Below, piece after piece: positions 20,787 to 31,640 of a stretch of 64,000 bases of DNA. The position numbers and the translations under genes are program-made. The DNA comes from Macrolepiota albuminosa. Lineage: Eukaryota; Basidiomycota; Agaricomycetes; Agaricales; Agaricaceae. The stretch lies in contig JAMWFC010000040.1 of the NCBI GenBank assembly GCA_027475525.1, forward strand, positions 186,001 through 250,000. The letters run 5' to 3'. The notes under the pieces were generated by a model. It made no database searches, was not told where the DNA came from, and saw only the letters and a program-made list of their open reading frames with translations. The number at the start of each line of letters is the position of its first letter. Positions within the stretch are counted from its first letter, which is position 1.

Positions 20787-23492
20787 TTGATGGCTACGTA
20801 TACTCACACTTACTACCTCACGGGCTACCAGACCGACCCCTACAGGCGCCCGGTAGCCGATCATTACTCCACACAGACCCCCCGCCCCGTCTATCCACCC
20901 CTCCTGTACGAACCTCCATATCTCCACCACCACTGGGCCCCCGACCCATCCCTCTATGATCTGGGGCCGTCAGCCAGCTGGGCCCCTCCACCCAACTTAG
21001 CCATGGCACGACCCGTGGAGGTTCCCTCATACCGGAGCATCCCTGGGGGCCTGCTGGAGACCCCACCAGTACCCAGTGGGCCTCGCCCAATTCCCCCCAG
21101 CGAGGGCTCCTTTGCACTCACCCCCTACTACAGCTATCAGCGCCCCGTTCCCCAACCCTGAGAACCCCGAGGACCCCCCTACCCCGACTACCCCCCTCGT
21201 CACTACCCGGCCGCCACTCCACCTGCTTGAACCCCTCCCTCGCCAATGGGACGACGATGCCTCGAGGAGTATGAACGGCAACGGGACGAAGTACTCCGCT
21301 CACTCAGGATCCTCCCTCGCCAATGGGACGACGATGCCTCGAGGAGTATGAACGGCAACGGGACGAAGTACTCCGCTCACTCAGGATCTCGCCAGAGGAC
21401 TTTGCGCAACAGGCAAGGGCGCTGCTCACGGAATTTGGGCACGACGACTTCGAAGGCACTCCAGAGGAATGGGCTCATTGCTTGGTCGAATTCGGGGATC
21501 GCCTCACATGAGGAGAACTCCCGGAGCAAACTATGGTAAAGTATAGGCGCAATACAATCCTCCGAGAAGAATTGCAGCAGCTGCGCAACAAAGTCCACGC
21601 GTCTCCCTCCCCTCGACCCCTCAACGACCCCGCAGACCCAGGTCGCTTGATTCACGTTTGACGGGAACCCCCAGAACCGGCCCTGGCAGCCCTGACAGCC
21701 CCCGCGGCCCCCACTCCGGAACAACGACAACGGGAAGGGTGGCCATATTGCGGTCCCTCAACCTGACTGGAGGCCTCTTTGATCAACCCGCTGCCCGCAC
21801 GGTAGGCTTGTCAGCTCGCTGCAGGGCTAACTCCGTTCCTAGTACCTTCGAGACCTGGAGACAGCCCCAGAGACCCCTGGAACTGCTCCCACGAATGGAC
21901 AATGCCTGACCTCCGCCCCCGGCGAACCCTGGTAGAGCCCGGGTAGACACCCCCAGCACGGACAACACGCTGTGCTACATCGATGAGCTCGTGTGCGGCA
22001 ACAACAAACAATATCCCGTGCCTGCGCCCGTTCTGGCACCGCCCCCCACGTCTGCCCCAGCCCCTCCAGAACCCAGTTTCCGTCGCAATCCGCCACCCCA
22101 CTTCGACCTACAGAACCCCCCACGACCCCCGATGCAAGCACGACCCTCCTGGGCTGAACGTCCCCCACGCAATCCGGCACCTGACCCAGCACCCGGCCCC
22201 CCTCCGCCTGGCCCGACACCGCCAAACCCTCCCCGACCGCCTCTGCCACCCCCAGCCGAACCTCGAGGACAACCCCCAGGTCCCCCACCTCCGCCACCCC
22301 CTGCGTGGAGACCCAGGCCTCCTCCTGGCAGGAACAAACCCCCCTGGGACAACGGACCCCCCAGGCATGGACCCCCAGGTGAGCCACCCGGAGGAGGCCC
22401 TCCAGGTGGGTGGGGTCCCGCCCTCAGTGCTTTTCCTCCACAAGGAGGGGGGGGTAATCATTACTACTACTACTACAATGCCGGCCCTCCCCTCCGCAAC
22501 ACTGTCAGACTGGACGACGCTCGCAACGCCCTTGCCCGCAAAGGACGTCTGGACATTCAGAAATCCGATGCATTCACGGGCTGGGACCCCCAAAAATGGC
22601 GTACATTCCTCACTCAGTGTCTCAATATGTTTCAGGCAAAACCACTCATGTTTCAGGTTGACAGCTCCCAAGTGGCCTTTGCCGCCTTGTACCTCCAGAA
22701 GATCGCCTTCAACCACTACACGGCCCTCATCCAGTTCGACCCCAACAACCCAGCACTCGCCCGCTGGCAAGCCTTTGTTGACGAGTTCTCCGGGAAGTTC
22801 GGGATCTACGACACCGTGGCCGAGGCCGAGGACAACCTCTTCAACCTTTGGATGTGCTTGGAAGAACGTTTCACCACCTTCATCGTACATTTTGAAAAGG
22901 AAGCTTACGAGACAGGCTGGAATTACAGCGCCCTCCGGTACGCCCTCTGCCGTGCCCTGCCACAACGTATCAAGGACGTTCTCCGACTCACCCCGAAACA
23001 ACCCTCCTACGACGGATACAAGGCCCTTGTCATGCAGATCGACCAGCGCTACTGGAAAGACCGCAGTGAGTACTTGAACTCCCGAACCCCCTGGAACCCT
23101 AGGGGAGGACCCCCATGGCCCCCCGGCAAAACCCCCAACCCCCAAACCTGAAACCCCGGTCCCCCCGTGTTCCCTGGCGGCCGACCCCCGGTGAGTTGCG
23201 GCCTGCCCAATACTAACCCCGGCAGTGGCGCCCGCCCCCAGGCCCAGCTCAATGCCGCCGTGGCCGCCAACAACCCGGGCGATGCGCCAAACCCCGAGGA
23301 ACCCCCGGAAGACTCCGAAGATTCCGACTTCACTGACGAACAGGACAAAGAGGCCCTCTGGGCCAACCGGCTCTCGAAAAAGGGGCGACCCCGGGTTGAG
23401 GTCCCAATGGATGTGCAGGAACAATGGAGAAGGGAGGGTGTCTGCATACTCTGCGGTGAGAAAGACCACTTCATCTCCAAGTGCCCCCAATG
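20787..23492 (+). pseudogene. element C1 gag, broken
   Basis: The frame starts with ATGATGGCTACG at 20787, giving MATYTHTYYLTGYQTDPYRR. The N-terminal part is rich in Pro and Tyr. A helical segment follows (SPEDFAQQARALLTEFG), then a very Pro-rich stretch, a capsid-like region (about 22500-23080, WRTFLTQCLNMFQ and SGKFGIYDTVAEAEDNLF) and a CCHC zinc knuckle, CILCGEKDHFISKC, near 23440-23485. TGA codons at 21159, 21509, 21659 and 21907 correspond to CGA in C2. A 77-bp tandem duplication at 21234-21387 shifts the frame, so the gene is not functional in this copy. Confidence 0.85.
21234..21387. repeat. 77-bp tandem duplication in C1 gag
   Basis: Two identical 77-bp units starting at 21234 and 21311. 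C2 has a single unit at the equivalent place. Being 77 bp, it shifts the gag frame. Confidence 0.9.
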
Positions 23493-24408
23493 ACAGGTCA
23501 TGGGACGTGCCACCTGGACCTTCAAAGGGGAGGACGCCACTTACGAGTATTCAGAAAACGACCCGGCAATTTAGACCCAGAAGACGCCCTAAATCGTGGA
23601 ATCAACCCTGACGTCTTCTCCGCCCTGGTCTCACATCTTTGCTCTATGACACTCATACAGGACACCCTCACGGCTTACCTACCCTCCCACTCCTCGCACT
23701 CTCTTCTCCTCAAAACCTGCCTCACCCCCTCCGGAACCCCCCTCGACACCCTCGTTGACAGTGGCGCCACTGACAACTTCATCGATGAAGCATGGTCTAC
23801 CCTCGCCCCGGAACCCGCTCAGCGACTCCCGGTCCTGGTATGGCTCTGCCTCTTTGACGGAGATGCCTCTACGGCGGGGGACGTCACTTACTTTGTGCGT
23901 ATGCCCGTTACTTTTGCCAATGGACAGACTCACACCCTCCGGATGTTAATAACCAAACTCCACCCCTCCGCACCCCTGGTCCTAGGGCTCCCGTGGCTCC
24001 GAGACACCAACCCCTGCATTGATTGGCGACATCTCACCCTTCGCCTGACCCGGGACCTGACGCCCGACAACCAGCAACTCCCCTTCGACATCCCCCACTC
24101 TCCAAACCCTACCCCAAAGGACGGGCCCCCACCACCCCCCAGACTCCAGTCCCACTCGTCCCAATCCTTCGTCATCAATGCCAGGCTGGACGGCGCCCCG
24201 GGACCGATATCGGCCCTCATCAACAGCGGAGCCACCGGAGTTTTCATCAGCAATGCCCTTGACCTCCCCCATGACGCCCTCGACCAGCCCCTCCGCCTGC
24301 AATGCCTCAACGGCACCCCCTCCTCCTCCGGCCCCATCCAGAGGTCTCACTTGGGACGCATGACTCTGGACAACGACTATGAGTTCACCTCTGACTTCCT
24401 GGTCACGC
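23481..24408 (+). pseudogene. element C1 double retropepsin-like region, first part
   Basis: The open frame holds LVDSGATDNFID (about 23750-23790) and its distal motif PLVLGLPWLRDTNPCIDW (about 23965-24020). A second unit follows with LINSGATGVFISNALDLP (about 24210-24265), in which the catalytic Asp of DSG has become Asn. The distal motif of the second unit lies beyond the inserted solo LTR, at about 25475-25540 (PMVLGLPWLHDTNPDIDW). The two units end in closely similar sequences, so they appear to be a tandem domain duplication. C2 shows the same arrangement without the insertion. Confidence 0.8.
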
Positions 24409-25451
24409 TGATAGGCTTCTACTCGGACTGAGCGCATCAAGGGACATTATAGGCCGACCAACACTTGACACACTAGAGACTCTAGCAACCAGCCTTGGGT
24501 ACAGAGCAGCCCTAGCACGGGTGCTCTATGGCAAGACTTATCCATTTATCTCAATCACCAGTATCAGCCCCTCAGCGCCCTCCACTCAGTTACTTTGAAA
24601 ACCAAGAAGGCCCAGAACTCATAGCGCTAGCACAACGGCGGGAGGTGACTCTGACCAAACCCCGATCAGTACTGAAAGGAGTTAGCAACTGGCGCTGTCA
24701 ATCACCGAGGCACCTCAATCAGAAGTCTAAAGGAATCAATGACGACGAGACAGGATACACGCAGACCCGACATTTAAATCTATCAAAAGATGGTACAATG
24801 TTTAGCGCTGGAATTAGCGCTCATGGCGTCTGTCGAGGATTCCCCGACCATACCCCGGGATGGCATGGCCAATTAAATTACATCAGAAAGTGAGCAAACT
24901 CGTACCACTTCTACGTAGTTTTAGAGTCGCAGTTGGTCGCTGTCACCCATATGCTGCAGGTTGCCGTTGACAGGTGGCCGTTAGCTATAGTCACAAAGAG
25001 AGGCGCTAATTAGTAGCGCTGTCAATGGACTTATTTTGGAAATACCGTAGTGCATAGTATAAAAACTAGCTACTTGCCATGTATATAACAACAAATCGTA
25101 ACCTCTTGAGCACCCAGTTACACTTAGCGTTCAAATTGTGCTAGCATTGCCTGACTTTGTCACCAAGTTTGGCGCTAGCTTTGTCTATCTCGTCTTCGTC
25201 ATTTACGGTGCCACCTACGGGCACGCTACGCTGCGCTATTCGTCTTATTCTCTATAACTTCTCCTAAACTACGACGCTTACCACTTGTTAGGTAGCACCC
25301 GAGGCGCTATCATCTAGTGCATCGCCCTATCACCTCTGCTCAAGCACACCGGGACCCTGCCGGGACTCCTCATAAACCCGTACGCTAGACGCTGGAGACG
25401 GTGTTGTACTGCGTATATGTCCAGCGCATCCAACCACAGTTGGCATCATCA
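24409..25451 (+). repeat. solo LTR of an A-related family
   Basis: A 1043-bp insertion relative to C2, beginning TGATAGG and ending CATCA, the same ends as the A LTR. It is flanked by ACGC (24405-24408 and 25452-25455), a 4-bp duplication like that of A. It shares cctgccgggactcctcata near its 3-prime end with the A LTR but is otherwise diverged. A TATA-like tataaaaa lies near 25060. It interrupts the second retropepsin unit of C1. Confidence 0.8.
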
Positions 25452-27460
25452 ACGCGACTTCATGAATCGACCCCGATGGTGCTGGGACTACCCTGGCTGC
25501 ATGACACAAACCCTGACATCGATTGGAGGACGCTCACCATGACCTTTCTGGGACCTGAAGACCACCCCTTGACCACCGTGCACCTCCGGGCCCTAGGAAA
25601 CGACCCGACGCCCGACACCCCTGGGACGACTGCCGCGCCCCCCACGCCTGTCCGAGACCGCAAGGCCCCTGATCAACCCCCAAACATTCCTCGGAACAAG
25701 TATAAAGGGCCGAACTACTCCGGTTGGTCTCAGACACGCGTCACACCTGCTCCGGCCAATGCATCCACGACCCCGATCGACCTGAACGCACTCGACATTA
25801 GGATCATTGGGGCCACCCCCTTTGCCCGCCTCATGAAGGATGGAACTCCCACGTTTCAGCTACACACCTTGCCTTCTCTCCCAGAAGAACATCTATGAGA
25901 GGACGCAATTCCCCCGGCAAAGAAAACCAAGGAGCAAATCCTCCAAGAAGTAGTTCCTCCGGAGTATCACGAGTTCGCTGATGTATTCTCCGAAGGAGAC
26001 ACCAAGGAGATTCCCCCTCACCGCCCCTATGACCATACCATCGACCTCGAGGAAGGAGCCGCCCCCCCTTTCGGCAAGGTGTACAACATGTCAGAGGTCG
26101 AACTCCGGGCCCTCAAGGATTACCTTGACGAAATGCTCGGTAAGGGATTCATCCAACCCTCTGCCTCCGCCGCCGGAGCCCTGGTTCTATTCGCCAAGAA
26201 GAAGGACGGCTCGCTCCGACTCTGTGTCGACTACCAGGGACTCAATAAGATCACCAAGAAGAACCGCTACCCGCTCCCGCTCATTGGCGATCTGGTCGAT
26301 CGACTCCGCAGTGCCAAGGTTTATACAAAGATCGACCTCCGCTCCGGTTACAACAACGTCTGCATCGCCCCGGGACACGACTCTGCAGTGCCAAGATTTA
26401 CACGAAGATCGACCTCCGCTCTGGTTACAACAACGTCCGCATCGCCCTGGGACACAAGTGGAAAACCATGTTCCGCACACGGTATGGTCTGTTTGAGTAC
26501 CTTGTGATGCCTTTCGGAATGACTAACTCCCCCGCCACGTTCCAATACTTCATGAACGACATCTTCCACGACATAAGTGACGTCTTCATGATCGTCTACC
26601 TGGACGACATCCTCATCTATTCCGACTCGCAGGAGGACCACCAGAAACATGTCCGGCAAGTCCTCGAACGCCTCCGGGAGCACAACCTCCACGCCAAGCC
26701 TGAGAAGTGTTCATTCCACACGGAAGAGGTTGAGTATCTCGGCGTCATAGTATCCCCAAACGGCATTTGCATGGACCCCCACAAGGTCGAGGCCATTGTC
26801 AACTGGCCGCAGCCCCGAAACGTCAAGGAAGTACAATCCTTCTTGGGTTTTGCTGACTTCTACCGGAGGTTCATAGATAACTACTCCGGTATCACAAAAC
26901 CCCTCAACTGGCTCACACAAAAGGACGTCGCCTGGAACTGGGACAGTAAGTGCCAGAGTGTCTTTAACCTGCTCAAGGAGGCTTTCACGGCCGCCCCCGT
27001 ACTCCGACACTATGACCCGGCCCTCCTGATTATCCTGGAATGCGACGCCTCTGACTACGCCATCGCCGGAATTCTCTCGCAGATGAGACCTGATGGCAGG
27101 GAGCCCCGGCCGGTTGCCTTCTACACCCGGTCCATGATCGACGCCGAGCTCAACTACGACATCTATGACAAGGAGCTCCTCGCCATCGTCGAAGCCTTCA
27201 AACAATGGAAAGCCTACCTTGAGGGAGCCCGGCACCGGATTCAGGTCTACTCGGATCACAACAACCTGCAGTACTTCACCACAACCAAGCAACTTAGTCG
27301 ACGGCAGGCCTGATGGTCCGAGGTTCTCTCAGAATACGACTTCACAATCCAGTACCGCCCGGGACGACTCGGAGCTAAACCCAATGCCCTCACCCGTCAA
27401 CCGGACGTCTATCCCAAGAAGTCATTTGAGGCGGAATGCAATGCGTTCAATCATTGCGTG
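25452..27460 (+). pseudogene. element C1 reverse transcriptase and RNase H
   Basis: After the distal protease motif the frame holds [49 protein letters not shown] and IVYLDDILIYSDS, with an intact YLDD active site near 26597. A connection region follows (VQSFLGFADFYRRFI), then RNase H (LECDASDYAIAGILSQ, ELNYDIYDKELLAIVEAF, YSDHNNLQYF). TGA at 25896-25898 replaces a CGA present in C2. A diverged 77-bp duplication at 26301-26454 breaks the RT frame, and another TGA at 27311-27313 falls where SRRQARW is expected. Confidence 0.85.
26301..26454. repeat. 77-bp tandem duplication in C1 RT, diverged
   Basis: Units starting at 26301 and 26378 differ at about seven positions. C2 has one unit here. The duplication covers the [11 protein letters not shown] segment and shifts the frame. 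Confidence 0.85.
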
Positions 27461-28372
27461 GTGATCCCTTCCAAACATCTGAATGCCGTACTGATCTTAA
27501 ACGACGAAGGGACCCTGAGCCAGATCCGCCGCACCCCCCAAGACAAGTACTTCACTGATCACGACCCCCGAAACCCTTCCGACGGAACCGACCAGGACCC
27601 CGCCTTCTCCTTGTCCCCCGATGAAAAACTCCTCCTCCAGGATGGCCGCATCTACATCCTGGATCACACCTGACTCCGCTACGACATCCTCCATCAACAC
27701 CACGACCACAAGCTCCGGGGACACCCTGGAATACGTAAGACTCTCCAGCTTATCTCCCGGACTTACTTTTGGCCAGGGTTGAAGAAGGACGTAACCCGTT
27801 ACATTCGATCGTGCAAACCCTGCCTCCGGGCCAAGGTCCCCCGACACCGACCATACGGACTCCTGAAATCCCTGCCAGTCGGACGACGTCCCTGGCCCTC
27901 CATATCCCTGGACCACATCATCGAACTCCTGGAATCTGAAGGGTTCGATGCCATTCTCGTCATTGTGTGCAGGCTAACCAAACAGGGCATCTTCCTACCC
28001 TGCCACACCACGGATACCGCCCTGGACTTCGCCTGGCTGTTCCTCGAGCACGTCTTCGCCAAACATGGCCTCCCGGACGACATCGTTTCTGACTGCAGCC
28101 CCCTCTTTGTGTCCAAGTTTTGGACTTCCCTGTGTAAGGCACTTGAGGTAAAAACTAACCTCTCTACCGCCTACCACCCCAAAACCAACGGCCAAATCAA
28201 AAGGGTCAACCAGTCTCTCGAGCAGTACCTCCGACTGTACGTCAACTACTTGCAGGACAACTGGCACGCTGAGCTCCCCCTAGCTGAGTTCACCTACAAC
28301 AACATGCCGCACTCTGCCACCGGGGTATCACCCTTCTTTGCCAACAAGGGATACCACTCTTGACTGACGCTC
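27461..28372 (+). pseudogene. element C1 integrase, catalytic Glu changed
   Basis: The zinc-binding module (HQHHDHKLRGHPGIRKTLQL followed by CKPCLRAK) starts near 27690 after a TGA at 27670-27672. The core holds ISLDHIIELLE, DDIVSDCSPLFVSKFW and the third motif as NGQIKRVNQSLEQY, where related elements have a Glu before the Arg; here it is Lys. With the catalytic Glu lost the protein would be inactive. The ORF stops at TGA 28361-28363, where C3 has CGA. Confidence 0.8.
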
Positions 28373-28981
28373 TCGCTCCAGGACATCCTGTCGCACGCCG
28401 CCCACAAGGTCGCCCGGGATCTCCAGTCCCTTCACAAGTTTTTCTGGGAAGAGATCAACACCACGAACCAGGCCTATGCAAAACACACCAACCGGAGATG
28501 GGAAGACACCCCCGATTGGGCCCCTGGGACAAAGGTATGGTTAGATCGACGCCACCTCCGCACCCGCCAGCCCTCCTCAAAACTTGATGACAAGCGCCTC
28601 GGCCCGTTCAAAATATTGAAGAAGGTCTCATCCCACGCCTACAAGATCGAGCTTCCCCCAGGACTAAAAGGTCTGCACCCGGTATTCCATGTCCGCCTCC
28701 TGGAACGACACCCCCCGGATCCCTTCCCCAAACGACGTCCTGAGCCCCCTCCCCCGGTCAAAGTCAAGGACGAGTACCACTACGAGGTTGAAGACATCCT
28801 TGACTCCCGGAATATTTGTGGATGACCCCACTTCCTCATACGGTGGAAGGGATACGGCCCGGAAGACGACACTTGGGAACCACGCAGAAACCTCGAAGGC
28901 GCCCTCGACAAACTCCGGGACTTCCAACAACGGCACCCGGGAAACGACCTTCCCGGGCACAGGACTCACAGATGGCAGTAG
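28373..28981 (+). pseudogene. element C1 integrase C-terminus and chromodomain
   Basis: The GPY/F region ([20 protein letters not shown]) is followed by [15 protein letters not shown] and a chromodomain, [12 protein letters not shown] with [20 protein letters not shown] split by TGA at 28823-28825. C3 has CGA there. Chromodomains of such elements can bind histone marks and direct integration into silent chromatin. Confidence 0.85.
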
Positions 28982-29253
28982 TGGGCATAACCCCCGCCTC
29001 TGGGCTCAGTAGGGATTCAACTCCCATGTATACTTTCTACTTTCCCTTTCTAGATCTTACTCTTTTTTAGTACCTCTTCGTAGTAGTGCCCCGGAATCTG
29101 GGCAAGGTGTTCTTTCCGGTTTCCTTTGGTTTCTTCGCCCCCTTACTCATACTTCTCATTGATCCGGGACAACCGAGTATATACATTTTTAGAGGTACAT
29201 TATGCTACAGTTACAAGACCACGAGACAAGCGATAGCAAGAAAACGAGGACCC

Positions 29254-30060
29254 CTAGAGCTGGGGCCCTGAACTACCCTCACCCTCCCCTCCCCTTGGCC
29301 AGCCCCGAAAACCCTCCCCCATCCCCTCTGGGCCATGCTCCCACCACACTTCCTCAGCCAACAGATCCCAGGATGGGAGGGGCTCGCCTTCGTCCAGCAC
29401 ACGCTCAAACCAGAATCCCGGGGCGGGCACGTTCCTCTGCCGATGTGCGGCCACCAGCCGCCCCAAGAGATCGAGGCCGCGCTCCACCCCAGGGGTCGTC
29501 ACTTCCAGGCGTTGCCCCTCCCGCAACGCAGCAAGTGCCGTGGCAGCTGCTGATACACCAGGCATGTGGAGGCAAGCCCTGGGGCCTCACCAGCGCCCCC
29601 TCAAAGGCCTCCTGCGTCGCGCTGGCCCACGCAACGTGCTGGGTCTCTGGGACCTCAGAAATGGCCCCCACCACCATCCCAGAGCGATGGAAACAAGAGG
29701 CAACCAGTCTAGGACAAGGAGGGGGAGGGGGACGGGAGGACGCACAGTCATCCACGCAAAAGTGGGCGCGGGACGACTGGGGCCTGACCCCGAAGGACCC
29801 CCGGGACCTGCATCAGGAACAGGCTCTGGGAGCCGGCTGGGACCCGCCTCTGGGGCAGTAATGTTGTGTTGTTCTGAAAAGGAAAGGTCAGTAATGACAA
29901 GTGAGCAGCGTGGGAAACACTCACGTTGTTGCACAAGCGCCACCACGCACTCCTGGTCCAGGCGGGCTCGATACTGTGCGTCCCGGGCTTCCCAGGCCAT
30001 GAGGAGCACGACTTCGTTAGTTTGCGGGGGCGTTGGGGAATGTGTCGGCGTACGCGACAT
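29254..30060 (-). pseudogene. antisense gene of C1, cysteine region deleted
   Basis: The start (MSRTPTHSPTPPQTNEV) lies 128 bp from the 3-prime LTR. Exon 1 is 30060-29925, intron 1 is 29924-29874 (51 nt, GTGAGT donor, TTACTGAC branch-like, TTTCAG acceptor), and exon 2 starts at 29873. Near 29555 exon 2 jumps from LPPHAWCIS directly to the C-terminal part (ATALAALREGQRLEVTTP through 29254). The six-Cys cluster, basic region and coiled coil seen in C3 have thus been deleted. The exon 1 and intron layout is conserved in all three C copies. Confidence 0.65.
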
Positions 30061-30187
30061 GGTTGAGTTTGATGGTAAAATTTTTTTTCAATACGTGGCA
30101 GGTCAGGTGCAGGATCCCATGGTTGGACCCCGGTCCGGACCACCGGCTACGTGCGCCTCGGAGAGTCTCGGCGCTGAGGGGGGGTGA

Positions 30188-30928
30188 TGTCACAACCTCT
30201 TCCCTCTGGACCCACCCCGGGACATCCCCGGAACACCACCCGGGACCCTCCCTCCGACCCCACAGGACACACCCTGCCATCACGACTACCGACGCCGCCA
30301 TCACGCACATCAAGGACCGCCATCAGCCGCCACCAGCCCTGATCAACAATCGGATCATGCGCATCACACATCACAGCTCCCTCCGTGTCAATTGATCGCG
30401 CGCCCCACATGCGCAATCCAGGTATACAGTCCCTGCCCGCTACTCAATGACTCCCGGAACCCATCCCAGACACCCCGGAACCCCGAGACCCGGTCCTGTA
30501 GTACTTATACCGTAGTTCCCCGTTGTATTTGTTAGTCTGGATATTACACTGCTTACACTGTTTTCCCTTGGTTACTTGAATTGTTGTGTGCCCTCTATTT
30601 GACTGGTACGCATTGACTGGCACGCTTTGACTGGCAGGCTTGAATACTCGCGTGCTCTAAGATTGGTACACACTTTGTGACTTTAATTTGCTAACTTGGT
30701 CTTGTCTTAGAACCTCCGGTTCATGACTTGACCCCCACCTGAGTCCCCCAGTTACTCACAACCCAAAACCCCCAGACCAAGTTCCCTCTCCCGGGATTAC
30801 CCCTGTCCACGTCTTGAACCCCGGAGTCCTAGCCCTGGAGTTCCAGACACCCGAGTATCCATGGGTCAAGTCCGCATTGTAAGGGTGATTGCTTTCCCGG
30901 AAAGCCCCCGACTCAGCGGAACCTGACA
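30188..30928 (+). repeat. element C1 3-prime LTR
   Basis: 741 bp, TGTCACAACC to CCTGACA, preceded by the purine tract gagggggggtga and followed by GGCTT, the target duplication shared with 19405-19409. Confidence 0.9.
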
Positions 30929-31640
30929 GGCTTCTAGGATAGCGAGTGTTTCCAACTCATGAACAGCATAGTTCTGCTGTGCTGCAGTGAACTTATGGGA
31001 CATAAATCCCACTGGTTGGCAAGTTTGCCACGTTTTACCTTGGCCAAACATGGCCCCAACCCTGGTCTTCAATGCATTGCATATGAGCCAAATGGGCTCG
31101 TCAATGTGTGGATCAATTGGCCAGATCACTGGCATCTTAGCACAAATGCACTTAATCATCTCAAAGCACTGCTGATGCAGCAGTCTCCAGTGAAAAGGAG
31201 ACCCAGTAAAAAGTTATCAATATAGTTCACTAATCCAACAAAGCGCTGGATATCATTATATGTGCATGGAGTACACCACTCTCAAATTTGATTGAGTTTG
31301 TCTGTGTCCAGGTGAATACCCTTCTTGTCAATAACGTGACCAAGACAGTCTATACTAGATGCATACAACTCACACTTCTTCCATTTAAGGTAGAGGCTGG
31401 CCTTACATAGTCATTCAAACACAACTCATAAATGCTGCTCATGCTCCTCAATGGAGTCTGAAAAAATGAATATATTGTCTAAATAGACATGCATAAACTT
31501 CCCAATTACATCTCAGAAGATTAAGGTCATCAACCTCTGGAATGTCACTGGTGCATTACAGTTACCAATCTGCATGATATTACTCATGAATGTCCCCATC
31601 AGGAACAGAAACAGCGTCTTTGGTATATCCTCTTTGTGTA
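30929..31640 (-). pseudogene. element B reverse transcriptase C-half and RNase H start
   Basis: Reading minus from 31640: TFMSNIMQIGNCNAPVTFQR, then HVYLDNIFIFSDSIEEHEQH. The YxDD active site is YLDN here, so the second catalytic Asp is lost. KKGIHLDTDKLNQI, TYNDIQRFVGLVNYI, and RNase H with VGAMFGQGKTWQTCQPVGFM and YAVHELETLAILEA follow. The last word joins LLKWEDKL at 19409 across C1. Several stops are present. Confidence 0.85.

Larger units (their letters stand above)
19410..30928 (+). mobile_element. Ty3/gypsy chromodomain element C1, full length
   Basis: The 741-bp LTRs are at 19410-20756 (enlarged by a nested TRIM) and 30188-30928. Target duplication GGCTT flanks the element (19405-19409 and 30929-30933). 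Inside are a self-priming PBS, gag, two tandem retropepsin-like domains, RT/RNase H, integrase and chromodomain on the plus strand, then an antisense gene and a purine tract. A solo A-related LTR lies at 24409-25451. Many stops, mostly CGA to TGA, and a changed catalytic Glu in integrase make it inactive. A chromodomain together with self-priming places it near the Tf1/sushi branch of chromoviruses. Confidence 0.9.

Noticed and set aside
21983..23490. Long Pro- and Gly-rich open frames on other strands and frames over gag
   Set aside because: GC-rich repetitive gag coding gives open shadow frames; only the frame with the capsid region and CCHC knuckle is supported by both copies.
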